Of a DNA stretch of 64,000 bases, positions 1 to 33,498 are shown in pieces. This stretch comes from Muraenolepis orangiensis (lineage: Eukaryota > Chordata > Actinopteri > Gadiformes > Muraenolepididae). The stretch covers positions 30,040,169 through 30,104,168 of the forward strand of contig CM051005.1 in the NCBI GenBank assembly GCA_027704905.1, read 5' to 3'. The notes beneath the pieces were generated by a model. The model made no database searches and was not told the origin of the DNA. It was given only the letters and a program-made list of their open reading frames with translations. The first letter of the stretch is position 1; the number at the start of each line of letters is the position of its first letter. A program made the position numbers and the translations under genes.

Positions 1-540
1 CCCCAAATTCTATGAGACGGTGCGGTATGTGGGAAACAGAGGAAACGTCGTAAAGAGAGACAGAAAGACGGGCCTTTGAGTCGCCTGGGTTAAACACAGA
101 GAAGCGGCTTAAACTTAAAGTTTGTACAGTAAAATGTTTACTTTAGTTGCTAGTTAGCTGCTAGTCACCTCCAGTGAAATGGCCATGATGAAACACCCAA
201 CAGCACAAACTGTCTCGGTAAACAAACCACAATGAGGGCAAAATATAAAAGTTTCTATAAATAGCCTCGTGCAACCCCCACCCCTTCCCCCCCACCCCCC
301 CTGCCCACCCCCCCTGACCACATTCCATGGGAGGTGAAAGTTGAGTCTTGTTTGACCAGTGGAGGTGGAGCGGTGTAACCTATGCCCTGGGTGTGACTGG
401 ACACAGCCACTAGCTAACCTTCACCATTAGCCGCGGCTAAGAGCTAGCCTACGGAGGCAGCAGGCTTTCACTTCCGAGTGACACGGAAAACGCTCACATT
501 AGCGCTAACGCACCATGTATGAAGAGGTGGGTTGGGTTTT

Positions 541-752
541 GAAGGGATGTGTGTGTGTGTGTGTGTTTGTGTCTGCGTATGTGTTAATGTGTGTGTGTGT
601 GTCTGCGTATGAGTGTGTGTGTATGTGTGTGTCTGAGTATGTCTGTCTGCGTATGAGTGTGTGTGTGTCTGAGTAGGTCTGTGCGTGTGTGTCTGTGTAT
701 ATCTGTGTGTGTGTCTGCATATGTATGTGTGTGTGTGTGTGTATGTGTGTCT

Positions 753-795
<43 letters not shown>
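541..795 (+). repeat. (GT)n-rich microsatellite, interrupted
   Basis: Alternating GT with TCTGAGTAT/TCTGCGTAT interruptions; gives open frames of Cys-Val on one strand and His-Thr on the other with no coding meaning. Confidence 0.95.
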
Positions 796-796
<1 letters not shown>

Positions 797-3700
797 CTTA
801 TTTTCCATCAGGCCTGCCCTGGCGGCGGCGAGGGAGGAAGTGTGGAGCGGGGCTGACCCTTCTCCCCATCACACAGCAAAATGTCTCCTCTCACGATGTC
901 CCACTCCTCCTTTCATGTGCTCAGTTTCCTCACACTTTCGCTAGCTGTGGATGGCACTGGAGGCACACAGCAGTGTGTGTGTGTGTGTGCTTGTGCTTGT
1001 GCGTGCGTGTGTGTGTGTGTGTACTGGCTGGTTTAGGGAGGAGACAGGGCGGAGAGAGAATAGCATTGAGTCAGGACGCATGAGGTTGTACACACGTTCA
1101 TGTGGGCCGACGTTAAGAACAGGGAGAGGTGTGTCGATGGGCACAGCCTGCTGCGCACGCATGCAGGCACACGAGCACGCACACGCACACACACACACAC
1201 ACACACCCCCGCTTGCATGCACGCACGCACACACGTATATAGACGCAAAACCAACAAAGAGGCGTTTTGTGTCTCACCTTCTGCCACTGACCTTCCTTTG
1301 TTTACAGCGCATTGGCGGGATACTCCCTTTGATTCGGCTGCACACACGTGACCCGCCGGTTTCTGCTCTGCAGTGCTTCTGTTTCTAAAAATAGCCTCAG
1401 CTTGCCCTGGCTCCAGCTAGTTTACATAAGCTCTAAGGCGGGTGGTGGTGGTGGTGGTGGTGGTGGTGGGGGGGGGGGGGGGCGGTGGGGGGGTGCAAGG
1501 CAGGAGGAGGGGTTGGTTGGGGGTAGGGGGTGCTTGGTGAAGAGAAAGAAGGCGCAATAGAGGGAGAGAAAGAGAGAGAGAGAGAGGGTAGGGAGAGGAA
1601 GGGGGGAGAGTGATCTAGAGAGCCACCATGCCACAGTCTGCTGTCCCCCCTTCTCTCTCTCCTCGTCCAGTGTGAGAGTGAGAGTGAGAGTGAGAGTATA
1701 GGTATGTCTATGTGTTTGAAGGGAAATGAGAGTGTCTGTTTGAGAAAGGGCCGAAAGAGGAATGGCTAGAGATGTGTGTGAGTACATTTTTGAGAGAGAA
1801 TAATGTGTGTGTGTGTGTTCTGTACATGGTCACAGGCGTGTAGATAACCGCTGTGCACTGAACTCCAGTCTCCAGTCTGTGTCTCTGACTTCAAATTGAC
1901 ACACATCTTGAGGCCTAAATTTAGCCTCCACTCCAAGTTACAATTCTCCCTCTTTTAGAGAAACCTCAAATGCATCCTCTTTTCAAATCCTTTTTTTCTT
2001 TATCGCTACTTTTAGCACTGTAGCTAACTAATCGCTATTTAGCTACAGTGCTAAAACTATTAAAAGATTGCTTGTGGAGAAAAATAATTCCAAATAAGGT
2101 GAATGTGAGTTATAAAACTAATTTTAAACACAGATTAAAGACTGTAGACCTGTCCTTTTAGTTTTTTTTCCCTGGGACGGGCCCCTGGCTGAGTCCACGG
2201 GGTTCAGGTTGTCATCGCCTAACGGCCCCTCTGGCCAGTAGAAACATCATAAAAACACAGCCGCCACTGGAGCTAATCGCGTGACACCTAGCATGCTAGG
2301 CAGCGCGGCTGGTGGCGCCCGCTCGTTCAAAAAACGCTGCGTCCAGACTGCATGAGTGCAGCACAACGCCACGACAAAGATGGAGGAGGCCCAAGCTTCA
2401 CACGCATTCTCTTTTTTGTAAACAATTTCTGCAGAGCACTGCCACTTTCATTTCACTGCATGTGTATGTGACGAATAAAGTTTTTGAGGCTTGAGACAGT
2501 AAATATCCACAGTAAAACCAAAAGAAAATTGGTTGTTTAAATGTTTAGAGGATTTCTTTCCATGCTTGGGTATTCTGTGAAGGGCTGCTTAGCGGGACAG
2601 TCAGTGTGGTATGGGTTGGCCAGCGCTGGATATTAGGGCTCATTGTTCCAATTAAAGACACCCAATGGCCTTTCTGGGAATTTCTCTCTTCTGGAAAAAG
2701 GAAAAGGCCCAATAGCGTAATCTAAATGTGTTCTGCAACGTGCTCTGTGCTTTATCTTCATGAACTCTAGAGCAGGAGGGCACCGAGTGGGACCCTGAAA
2801 AGATATACACAACAGAGTGATATAGAGAGGGAAGGAGGGTGGAGGAAGAGAGGCAAGGGGCTGCTCTTTAGTCATATAGTGAGGAGGAGGAGCTGTTGAA
2901 AACTATTCCCTAGAACCAGGAGTAAAGGCATGCGTCTAACTTGGTGGCCAACTGTGGCGCTGCAGCCTAACCCCAAAAGGATATTCCCCATAGGAAAACA
3001 CAAGCCTCTCAACGCACCATACATCCATGGAGCCCTCAGTGAGGCTTTATGTCTCAGCTAGCGTCCACTTGAGTCCAATGTTTAATTTGGGGGGATAAAT
3101 AATAAAGTATTGCAACGCAATGTCAAACAAAGAGTCTCACATTCACACTCCTTTATGGTAGTGATTGCGATGAAGCCTAATGATGAAATCACTGATTAGG
3201 GATTACAGCCCGCTGTTTGTATGGGCGGTGAAATGGTAGATATGATTGTATTGAGCAGTTTTCTGTCCACACATCCACATATCTTAGCGTGCAATTTGAA
3301 TGTGCAACTTAACCCTTCAAAAACTGTGGGTAAAGCTTTATTTTACAGGACGTTGCTCCGGGCGGGTGTAAATGTGTGTTTCTGGTAATTCCAAGATTAA
3401 GATGTACCAAATAAGGATGGACTGCTTAGAAATGAACTGCCATGTACGCAATGCCTTCCCAGGAACGGTGGTGAGAAGGTGAATAAGGAGCGGTATCACT
3501 GTTAATCCTGAATATGTCATTCACTGTATTAAAGGCCCTATCCAACGCAAGTCAGATGGCCATGCAGACGTCTGCGTAAAACAGGATGTTGGGGGGCGGG
3601 ACGTGTGAGGGTTTTGACGACTGATATTTGATGTTTGGATCCGTCCAGCTGTCAATCACTGCTACGAGTTGCAGCGAGAGACAATCGATCAATGTAATTG

Positions 3701-3801
3701 TATAAAATACTTTGGTTTTTAGTCAGTTTAACACCGGTACAGGCAAGTATCATAGCCACCTAACACAGCCGTATACCAGAAGTAAGAACGAATACATTTT
3801 T

Positions 3802-3963
<162 letters not shown>

Positions 3964-6900
3964 TCATAGTGCCTCCTTTGAATATTCCACAGTCAGCTGA
4001 CAGCAGCTCATCTGATTTCCGCAAGTGACACAAAGGTTTTTGTTAATCTAGACCAAACAAAAACAGTCTATTAAGGTTTGACACTGCTTCACATGCATCT
4101 AGGCTCTGGACAGTTTACTAGTCAGGATAGTGAGGGTGAACTCATTGGGGTCTGTACCCTGTACCCTTATTGTATTGTACATTGGAGGTCTGTACGTGCA
4201 GCACACGTCTCTTGTGATCACCACGTATCACAAGAGACAAACAGGCTCTCTAACATTGTAACATGTCCACTCAAAGTGCGTCCGGGTGGCAGAGAAGCTG
4301 TTTGTGTTCGGCCTTGTGAGAGGCGGCCTCCAAACGGGTCTCTGCTATCTTCCCCCGGCTCACAGTACGTATGGACATGAGTTGGAGCCGACACACAAAC
4401 TAAACGGTGACAGGAAGAAAAAAATAACTAAACAGCAACAGTGACACACAGCCGATGTATAAATATTGTGCTCCCGGGCTCTTCCACGAACAGAAGAGGC
4501 TCCTCATTGAGGAGAGCCAGTGTTTGCGAAGCGTAGCCCCTCTGTTTCCCTTGGCCCTTCAGGGGGGACAGGCCTGCTGACAATGCCCGCCATTCTCTAA
4601 GCATTATTCCCCAAGATGACTGTGTCAGTGGCCCCCGGGCTGGTGACTGGGTCCCGTGACTGCCGCTACACCCCAGCCCCATCTCCCCGTCTCCCCATCT
4701 CCCCGTCCGGAGCTGTTCCAGTCCCAGCTGTCTCTCTGACCCCTGGCACCAGCTCAGACGCCCTCACTCGGGGAGCCCAGTCTTGGGCCACGGTCCTTAT
4801 GACCGGCCTCCTCCCTGGTACCGCCCCCCCCCCACCTAAAACCAACGCATCTTCAACCTGATTGGCTGCCATCCCTCAAAATGTGTCACCAATGCAATCC
4901 AAAGCCAAAGCTTTGATCCTTGGGTCCACTGAATCTACACCTTTTTCCGGTTTGACTGGTCTATTTTCCAAACGAACATCATAAGTTCCATGGTCTCGAG
5001 GCGATACCGCGTCCTGCACCATCCTAACACAGGCCCCCTATCAGGCCAGCTCCACACGCCATGGGTGTGCTACCTTACCACCTACACCTCCCCCTGGAGG
5101 AGCAGAGCAGCTCAAAGACAGCAAGGCCGCCTTCTACTACCGTCTCACAGAGTCAATCCAAGTCAAATTACTTTTCTACGATGTTCGTTACAACATTCAT
5201 TCCTAAATGCTAACATCTATCAGTAACTTATGAAATACACATTGACAGGCCAAAAGGTTCAGGAGAAACACTAGTTTAGAGACTTTTTTTTTTTCAACCT
5301 GTTGCAGACAGATACAAAAACAGCCCCCTAACCCAGATATCCACTAATCAATCAATCAATCAATCCACAAGCAGACGCATATAACAAACACATGTGTGAT
5401 GGGGAGAGAGGAAGAGAGAGACAGAGACAGAGAGGGGGGAGCTGTGGCGATCAAGGGGTGAGCGGACCCCATCGATATGGACCTGCTCTTTGGCATAACA
5501 AGTGCTCATCACGCGGTCACATGGTCACCATGGCCTGCCATGCCTCGTCCAACCGCGCCGTTGGAAAAGAAAATGCAATAAATAAACCAAGGCAACAGAG
5601 GCCCGTGAAGGACAAAGGACGATTGTGATTTGGATTACGGTATAAACTTAACATAACTTAAAATGAACATAAACTGGCATCATATTGGCGTGTGTGAATA
5701 GTATACAGGGGTTGTTATCAAATATGTACATTTTTCCAATATTTCCAATATGTACATTAGTGGAATCCTAATTCCCATTTCAGAGACTGCGTGTATTCTA
5801 AGCAGTCCTGTAATGATGGTGTGTGCGGATCATCGGTGGGTAGGTTTTGTGTTCAAGTATTGTAACACTGTTTTGGGTATGACAATATTGTATTTCCGTA
5901 TCTTATAGATACAGGATACACATTTTCTTTGGAGACCGCATTGAAATATATGTCCTGTATTCAACAGTATCACAATGCATATGTTGTTACTGAATCATAA
6001 CTCGAACACTATACTTTAAATTAGGTTTAAGGTCTCCGTCGGTCACTATTTTTCAGTGGTGCGGTTCCACAAAGGAGGAGGGCCGGCGAAAGGCATAAAA
6101 CTTGTGAGCGGATCTCAACTAACAAAAAAAGTGAATAAATAATGTTACATTTGTTTTGGTCCGGTATTAAAACACACTGCCACATTTCACAGTTATGAGG
6201 AGGATGTTATATATTGGGGTTATGATTGGGTGTAGCTGCTGGGTCAAATCACCCACCACCCAAGCCTCCTTCTCCTCCTCCTCCTCCTCCACCTCTCAGG
6301 AGTTCACACGGAGGTCAAGTCCCAGCCAGGAAGTCAAAGAGTGGACATGCTGTCTGACTAAGTCCAGGCGACACACACATGTGCATGACAAGAGACAAAT
6401 AAAGGTTTTTGCTGATAAAGACAATGAGCAATGAGCACTTTCACACACATTCACAGCCTGGATACCGTTTTTTGGCCTCATCAAATGGTTGGAAACAAAA
6501 CCCCCCAAAAATAATAGCGTAAACAAGTGTTGAGGTGTTGAAATGGAAAATAAAGTTTTAATGAATCCCGTCCTATTGGTCTGATTTATTTTTCTGGTGA
6601 TCAGGGCCATATCTCTAGTGCTTTATTGCAGCATGTGCTCATTGTTTAACTGCAAGAGTAAATCTGAGTGAAATGTGCTGTTTGTTTTGAGTTCCCATGT
6701 GTGTAAGCTTTACACTACATCACGCCTGCACAATCCTTCAAGGACTGAAAAAACCTGCTTGTCCAAGTTACGCCACATGCCAAACTCAAAACAATACTCA
6801 TATGACTCAATTGCAGACGTGAATAGGAAGGACATTTTCTCATATGCACACACGCACAGTCACACACACACCCACGCATACACACACACAGGCGGGGACA

Positions 6901-7022
6901 AGGCAGAAAAAGGGCCAAACCACAGGCCCTAGCCTGCATCAGCTCCACCTTACAGCCTCATGTGACTGGCTATCACCTGACTCTCTCTGTCTCTGTCTTC
7001 CTTCATCCCTCCTTCTCCCCCC

Positions 7023-7267
<245 letters not shown>

Positions 7268-7619
7268 CAGTTCTGCATACACTGGCTTTAGCCGGTGTCC
7301 TTCGAGAGAGGACCTGCATAACACTCACAAACACTCTCACACACACTAAATTGCTCCCCCCCCCCCCCCGGGTGTTGAAATGTATATCCAGAAGGTTTTG
7401 AGGAAAACTGTAAAGGAGACGGTATGTCTACCATGTAGTTCATGCCCCCCCCCCCCCACAAACAGCCACATAACTTGACAACAGGACGACACTGCGCACT
7501 GATAAGGTGCAACTTTGACCGAGGCCAGAGATAAAGGAGGGCAACCTTTGAGAGGAGCGGCGAGGCTGGAGGTAGCGGGAGCTAGGTTAAGGCCAACCAC
7601 TTACAGCCGGGAGAGAGGG

Positions 7620-7638
7620 AGAGAGGGAGAGAGGGAGA

Positions 7639-7688
<50 letters not shown>
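7620..7688 (+). repeat. (GA)n / GAGAGGGA microsatellite
   Basis: GAGAGGGA units grade into pure GA. Confidence 0.95.
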
Positions 7689-7691
<3 letters not shown>

Positions 7692-7775
7692 CTTTGCATA
7701 TCACAATGTCCTTTTTGTTGTTGTTGAGACAACAGGGGGTCCCGGCATGGTGTGGAGTAAAAGCCCTGGGTGAGG

Positions 7776-7866
7776 GCCTGATGGCCTTGGATAAGGGCCT
7801 TAGGTAAGGGCCCTGGGTGAGGGCCCTGGGTGAGGGCCCTGGGTGAGGGCCCTGGGTAAGGGCCTC
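7776..7866 (+). repeat. 14-bp minisatellite, unit GGGCCCTGGGTGAG
   Basis: About six head-to-tail units with A/G changes. Confidence 0.85.
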
Positions 7867-8797
7867 TCTCATCTGGGGAAAAGTACTGTGACACAGGAGT
7901 CCCTCATGTGGTGATCCCACACCACACGCTGACTGTTGAGTGTTGGGACAATGTGCTATGGGCGTTATGTGTATGGAGTTGTGGAAGCGGCAGCTCGGGG
8001 AGAGCCGGCCAACCTTTGAGGACGACAGCAGCAGCAGCAGCAGGTCAGGGTTAAGTTGAGAGCTCCAGGGCCTCAGGGGCCATGGTGACATCCTGCATGG
8101 TGCACACTCCGGGAGCCCACACAAACAAGTAGTGGAATCTAAATAAAGTCACGTACGTTACCACAAAGTCAGTCGCCACTTTGCATATTTCCACAGTGAA
8201 ATGTCAAACTGTCAAACCGGAAATCAAGAACTAGAGCCTTTATAATCATCATCATAATTCTGGACATGAGATATAGTCCTCTGTAGCGACTCAAAAGAGT
8301 TATATTTTAGCTACCAAGGCACATCAAATCCCATACCTGTGAGGGAAATCATTACAGGTTAATACCAAATATTCTAGAGAACCATCGACATACATACGGC
8401 CTGTCACTCTAGAATTGGGATTGCGTGTGCGTGTGTTCATGTGTTTGCGTGTGCGCAATATCCAGAAATGCAAATTCAACCGCCGCTTGGCATGCCACAC
8501 CCATTGTAAACACATGTCTCCTGTATTCATGCATTCGTACAGACTGCAGCTTTCTTTGGAAACCACAAACACAAGGGAACGAAGACCGAAGAACGGCTAG
8601 CAAAGGGGCCGCCATCGGCCCGCGGGCCGCCAACAGACACCAACAAGTCTATAACACCAGAGTCCAGTTTGCGAAAGTGACCGACCATTACACAACTTCT
8701 GGGACGCATTGTAAAGAATCTTTTTGTCCCACCTGGAAGCATACAAAAAAAAAAAGCGTAGACATAGGAAACACACATACGCACAGGGAGGCAGGCA

Positions 8798-8942
8798 CGC
8801 ACACACACACACACACACACAGGAGGAGCACACACACACACACAGGAGGAGCACACACACACACACAGGAGGAGCACACACACACACACACAGGAGTAGC
8901 ACACACACACACACACACAGGAGGAGCACACACACACACACA
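8798..8942 (+). repeat. Compound (CA)n with periodic AGGAGGAGC blocks
   Basis: Five blocks of CA dinucleotides separated by GGAGGAGC or GGAGTAGC, period 21-25 bp. Lies about 30 bases downstream of the gnal exon 5 donor (minus strand). Confidence 0.9.
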
Positions 8943-8972
8943 AATGCCTGCAAAGAAAGTGTCTGAACTCAC

Positions 8973-28289
<19,317 letters not shown>

Positions 28290-28784
28290 GTTGAAACCAA
28301 TAGATATAATATATGTATGTGTGTCTTGTCAATTTGACTTTTCATCAATTAAAATACCCCCCCCCAAAAAAAGCACGTCGTCAAATCGCCAGTACCTAAC
28401 GCGCCATCGTCACATCGGAGCCTAAATTCGAATTTAATCCAAAAACCTGAATGAATCCTGCCCCGACATTCGCTATATGTCATGTTTCATGTCCCCCAGT
28501 CAGCCAGCCTCCGCTCCGTAGACAGAGGATCACCTGATCCCCGAGCGGACACTGCGGGTCCACCTTACCGTAAGAGACACAAAGGGAGACCTTGGAGAAA
28601 CACGCAGCGACACTCTCGCGAATGGTCAACATCCAGCCTGCACGGCTGTTAAGAGGAGATGCGCAACACGTCACGGTACTACGGTTTGGCCATATGACCA
28701 GAATGCTGCTGGTCATGATTTTTCATTCCACACATTTCATGACTGCATGTCTGAGGAACATTACTATCTGTCTGTCTGTCTGTC

Positions 28785-28817
<33 letters not shown>

Positions 28818-29477
28818 GTCCTGTCCTGTATGAAATGCAAGACATGTGACTTGATTTCCATTATTTCGCTTATTTATTTTTCTTGTTTGGCCTAAAACAT
28901 GTTTTTTTTATCCTGCCACTGACTGCACTAATGTTATTTATTCACTAGCCACTATGTTATATGGTATTATTGCTACGTGTGAGCATAGTGTGATTCATTA
29001 GTAGTAGGGATCATTTAAATAATAAATTATTTATTACCATTATTTATTACCAATAAGGTAATATACAAAATATCGAATTTGTAGATTGATTTGTAGTGTG
29101 TTGATATATGTTCATATATTATATTTTATTTTACATTCATTAAAACGTGTTTATTTTCCTTTCGGTTCGTTTGTTGTTGTCTGTCTTATTAGTCTTTGTG
29201 ACGTAGGTTTTGAGCCACACTATTTACATAAATACCATAAGATAAGGTGCAGGTTCGTTAACCGACCACTTGGGGGCGCTAGAACGGACCAGATGTGCTC
29301 GGCTCCAGTCAGCCAGGAGGCTGCATGGCCTAGTGGCCAGTCTATTAATAGCATCTCTTGAAGCATCACTTTATTTATAATCAGGGTGTCAAAGGCCAGT
29401 GCAAAGGGTGATAACGTTTATATTTGAGGAAAAAGTGGTTGATACCATGTTACTAATATGTTGATAACATATTGTTA
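28290..29477. other. Sequence upstream of the gnal XL exon
   Basis: Positions 28290-28700 are CpG-containing and probably include the XL promoter and 5'UTR (by position). A (CTGT)n repeat lies at 28769-28826. A CTCF-like site CCACTTGGGGGCGCTA is at 29266-29281. The rest is AT-rich with no gene. Confidence 0.45.
29266..29281 (+). promoter_or_regulatory. CTCF-like motif upstream of the gnal XL exon
   Basis: CCACTTGGGGGCGCTA differs from the consensus CCACYAGGGGGCGCTA at one core base. Confidence 0.4.
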
Positions 29478-31082
29478 GGGGGCTGTCTCCTCACAACTTT
29501 CTTCCTATCTCTCCCAGAACAACCTCCTCGACCCTCACCAGTCAGGCTTCAAGGCTGCGCACTCCACGGAGACGGCACTGCTCGCAGTGACAGAGTCTCT
29601 TCGTGATGCCAGAAGCTCGTCCCTCTCATCGGTACTGATACTTCTCGACCTGTCTGCGGCGTTCGACACAGTGAACCACCAGATCCTCCTCTCCACTCTC
29701 GCCGAGCTTGGAATCGCTGGAACTGCGTTATCCTGGTTCACTTCCTACCTTGCAGATCGCACTTATCAGGTCACATGGAACGGTTCCCTGTCCAGACCCT
29801 GCACCCTGGACACCGGAGTCCCTCAAGGCTCAGTATTGGGACCCCTTCTGTTTTCTCTTTACACTAAATCGCTAGGCTCTGTAATCACATCTCATGGCTT
29901 CTCCTATCACTGCTATGCAGATGACACTCAACTGTTTCTCTCCTTTCCCCCCTCAGAAACCCAAATAGCAACACGCATCTCTAAATGCCTGGCCGACATC
30001 AGCAGATGGACAGCCGCCAACCACCTGAAGCTCAACCTTGACAAGACTGAGCTCCTCTTCATACCGGGGAAAGACTGCCCTCAGATGGACCTACTGGTCA
30101 CCATCGAGAACACCCAAGTCTCCCCCTCAACCACAACAAGAGACCTTGGTGTGGTGGTAGATGACCAGCTGTCCTGCAATGCCAACGTCACCGCGGTGGC
30201 CCGATCTTGCAGAATTGCCCTCTACAACATCCGCAGGATCCGGCCCTTCCTCACACGTGAAGCGGCGCAGATCCTGGTCCAAGCGCTCGTCATCACCCGC
30301 CTCGACTACTGCAACTCTCTCCTGGCGGGACTCCCCGCCTCTGCAACCAAGCCCCTCCAACGCATCCAGAACGCAGCAGCACGCCTGGTATTCAACCTAC
30401 CGAAATTCTCCCACGTGACCCCTCTCTTCCGCGATCTCCACTGGCTTCCGGTAAATGCTCGCATCAAATTCAAGACTCTGGTGCTGACCTTTAGGGCAGT
30501 CAATGGAACTGCCCCGGCCTACCTCCAGGCGTTGGTCAAACCCTACATCCCAGCCAGAGCGCTCCGCTCAACTTCTGCCAGGCGACTTGTTCGACCTTCA
30601 CTAATGTCAACCAAACATCGCTCGTCCAAGACCCAGCTCTTCACGGCTCTGGCTCCACAGTGGTGGAATGAACTCCCGTCTCATGTCAGGACGGCAGAGT
30701 CCCTCGCCAGCTTCCGCAAGAGACTCAAGACCCACCTGTTCAGAGTCCACCTGGACTCTCCTTGAACCCTCCTTCTCCTTTGTGAAACCCCTAAACTTGC
30801 TTAAGTCCTGACATTAATAGCTCTTAGCATGTTGCATATGTTAGCAAGTGTATATCCTTAATGTTGATAACACGCTCTTATCACAGCTACTTAAGCAGGT
30901 GACCTAGCAGTACGAAATTGTGTTATTCATCTTGTTAATATGAATACTTGTGAACTGCTGTATTTTTATGTTTGTGTACCTCAGTGTTATGCTATTGTCT
31001 GCTTCAACTAATGTACACCTTGTAAGTCGCTTTGGATAAAAGCGTCTGCCAAATGCCCTAAATGTAAATGTAAATGTAAATA
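29478..31082 (+). mobile_element. 5'-truncated L2-clade LINE with intact reverse-transcriptase C-terminal half
   Basis: One open frame runs from about 29515 to a stop at 30763-30765 (392 residues from the first ATG at 29587). Reverse-transcriptase motifs in order: LLDLSAAFDTVNH, GVPQGSVLGPLLF, CYADDTQLF (catalytic YADD intact), then the thumb and the typical C-terminal LDYCNSLLAGLP and LHWLPVNARI blocks. The 5' part (endonuclease and fingers) is missing, the usual outcome of incomplete reverse transcription. The 3'UTR ends GTCGCTTTGGATAAAAGCG-TCTGCCAAATG, the stem-loop tail known from UnaL2-type fish L2 elements, followed by (TGTAAA)n at 31063-31082. The undamaged frame suggests a fairly recent copy. 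Confidence 0.85.
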
Positions 31083-33084
31083 TTGTGTAAATATAATGAC
31101 ATGTATAGGCCAATACATCTCACGGTTTGTACGGTGAATATTTACTTTACCTCCATAAAAAAACTCTTAAATACCAGTAAGCCTACAAATAGTTAGTATG
31201 CATAGTTTAATTACTCCATTACAGTTCATTATTTTATATGTGTATGCTATCCAATTATATATAGCCTAATGTTTTATTATATTTGTATAATATAAATGTA
31301 CTGTATTCATTTATTTTCAGTTGACCATACTTTAGGCCTTCTCCTTCCATAATTCCCACGTTTCCGATGTATTTTTAGATAAGATTAGATTCTAATGTAT
31401 TGTCATGAAGTGCAATTAGATGCCAAGTTAGTTGGCATCTGACCAGAGTTACCAAATGTAACAGTGAAGTGCATAGTAATATGCACTTTACTATGCACTA
31501 TCGTCTAGCCGAGCCACCCATGACTACAGAGGACCTAAGGGGAGTTCCCATCCCATGGGGAGTGAACTCCCCTGAAATCTGCTCTCTAGGGCGGGATGTT
31601 TGGTATTGCAATCACGTCCCTGTGGACAAAACAAACCCTTTCCAGTCAGATGATATTCCCAAAGGAGAAACAGCTAACTGCTGTCTGGGCCCATTTGCCT
31701 TTGCCATCGATTCCCATTCCTTCAAGAATGTGGTGCAGCTTCAGCAAAATAACACATGTTGTGTTTATTATTGTCTCTTCATGACTCACTCACTTGAAAA
31801 TCCAAGACAATGAGTGGACTGGATGAAAGATCACATGTGTGTTCTCATCTTCCCCTGCGAGCCGGTCTCAGGGCGCTCTCTGTACCGTGAGCCAGATAGT
31901 AACCAGGTCATCCACAGCAGGGCGTGAGGTGAGGATGGGCACGAGCACGGATTAATCCAAATCCAAATAATGATTGATAACTTATATAACTTAATAACAA
32001 TATAGATGGCCAATCAAGCCAATCAAGATTTTTTATTTAGGAACATTTACTCCCCATTCCTATGTACTTGTTACAAAGGGCAAATAAAAAATCTTGATTG
32101 GCTTGATTGGCCGTCTATATTTGTTATTAAGTTATATAAGTTATCAATCATTATTTGGATTGGACGTCGCAGGTTGTTATGGAACTTGTAGATAAGGTGA
32201 CTAGAAGTATTTAGTTGTGGTTTGTATTTTATTATTTTCCCTCCCTGGCCGGTCAAGACACAGATACGCCCCAAGGCCGTAGCCAGGGAGTCAACAACTC
32301 TCAAAATGTGGAAACACATTTCCTGGAATTTCCACTAACACATGGAATGAATCATTTGTTTTATTATTTTTAAACATGTATTGTATTACATTGCTATTTT
32401 TCTTAATTGTTACCCTTTCTTGTTTCATTGTAAGTAATGGCAGAGATTGAGTTGATTGAGTTCAGATATTGTGGCCAAGGTTTAGCAAATAGTTGTTTTT
32501 ATTGACACTTGGGTGGGCAGAAGGCGTGTTGGTCCCACTTCCCTCTCTTCTCCTCTCCTCTGCTCTCCAGGACACGTTATTTGTCATATCTGTCATATCT
32601 GACAAAATGACTAAGTTAAATGACCCTCCATAACGGACTATTGTAATACCCTTGTTTCTGTAGTGTACGGATCTACACACCAACAGCACAACATATCTAT
32701 TCCTCTTATTTTACTCTTTCCTAATCCTAACAGCTCTCGTCCTCTCGTCCTCTCCTCCCCACCTCTCTCTCTCCTCTCCATGTCTCTCATCTCCTCTCGT
32801 GTCCTGGTAACATGAATATTAAGTCTTTGACAGTCTACATACTGTATTTCACAAACACATTCACTTCCCATCAAATGTATGTAACACATCGTGAATGGTC
32901 AGTGTATCAGTGCATTGTTCACTTTGCATAGTTTCACTTTAACCATTAATATTTGCTATCTCACACTGCTGGTCTCACGCTGTTGTGTTTTCTGTGGAGT
33001 TATGTCATTTGTGTAGTTTTGTTATTTCTTATTTACATGTTTCAATCAAATGTTTACGTTAAACCAGAGCTGCAAATAGCTAAT
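31083..33084. other. Intergenic, no gene; contains a fold-back element
   Basis: AT-rich. Apart from the inverted repeat at 31957-32163 I recognise nothing; the 114-residue open frame at 31469-31813 has no family signature. Confidence 0.5.
31957..32163. repeat. Fold-back (long inverted repeat) element, MITE-like
   Basis: Arm 1 (about 31957-32038) and arm 2 (about 32082-32163) are reverse complements of about 82 bp with one substitution (GATGGCC versus GACGGCC) and an indel or two; the loop is about 43 bp. Inside each arm CCAATCAAG occurs twice. No transposase; outer-end target-site duplication is not evident. Confidence 0.8.
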
Positions 33085-33346
33085 TGAGAAACGTTTTGAG
33101 GTTCATTAGCCCAATAGTGCAGTCCCTCTTTAAGAGAGGGGCGTGCTGTGGGCCCACGTGACCGGCGTTTACCTCTTGAAAAGGAAGCGCCAGATTAGTT
33201 TTCTTTGTACTGACTTTCAACCCGGTATGCAGCCGCTTGGTTTATTACCTGCTTCCCTTTTAGAAAAAATAAACAAACAAAAGTGGAATACTGAGTAATA
33301 TCCTTTGTACACCGGGTTGCCCTTTCCGTGGGGAGAAAACGGAACA
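33085..33346 (+). repeat. 5' LTR of the Pao/BEL element
   Basis: 262 bp, TGAGAAACG... to ...ACGGAACA. Matches the 3' LTR nearly base for base, apart from about 10 bp (GGCGTTTACC) near 33163 absent from the 3' copy. Contains the palindrome CTCTTTAAGAGAG. Confidence 0.9.
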
Positions 33347-33498
33347 GTAATAAACCAACGGCCTGAGCGCGTCAAGCCAAGAGCCAAGTCTGCCACTGCC
33401 CTATCAGTGTTGACCAGTGAAGGAGCACCAAAGGAAGAGGAATAGGCCGAATAGACCCCTCTGTGTGACAGCACTTTGGTCAGTGCGGGAAAAGGAAG

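Noticed and set aside
2455..2490. SINE 3' end (GTGACGAATAAAG)
   Set aside because: Only about 30 bases resemble the SINE family tail.
4616..4861. 81-codon Pro/Thr-rich open frame
   Set aside because: Low complexity, with overlapping frames open on the other strand and no splice or family evidence.
31469..31813. 114-codon open frame
   Set aside because: No recognisable domain, no codon-level support, and surrounded by transposon-derived DNA.
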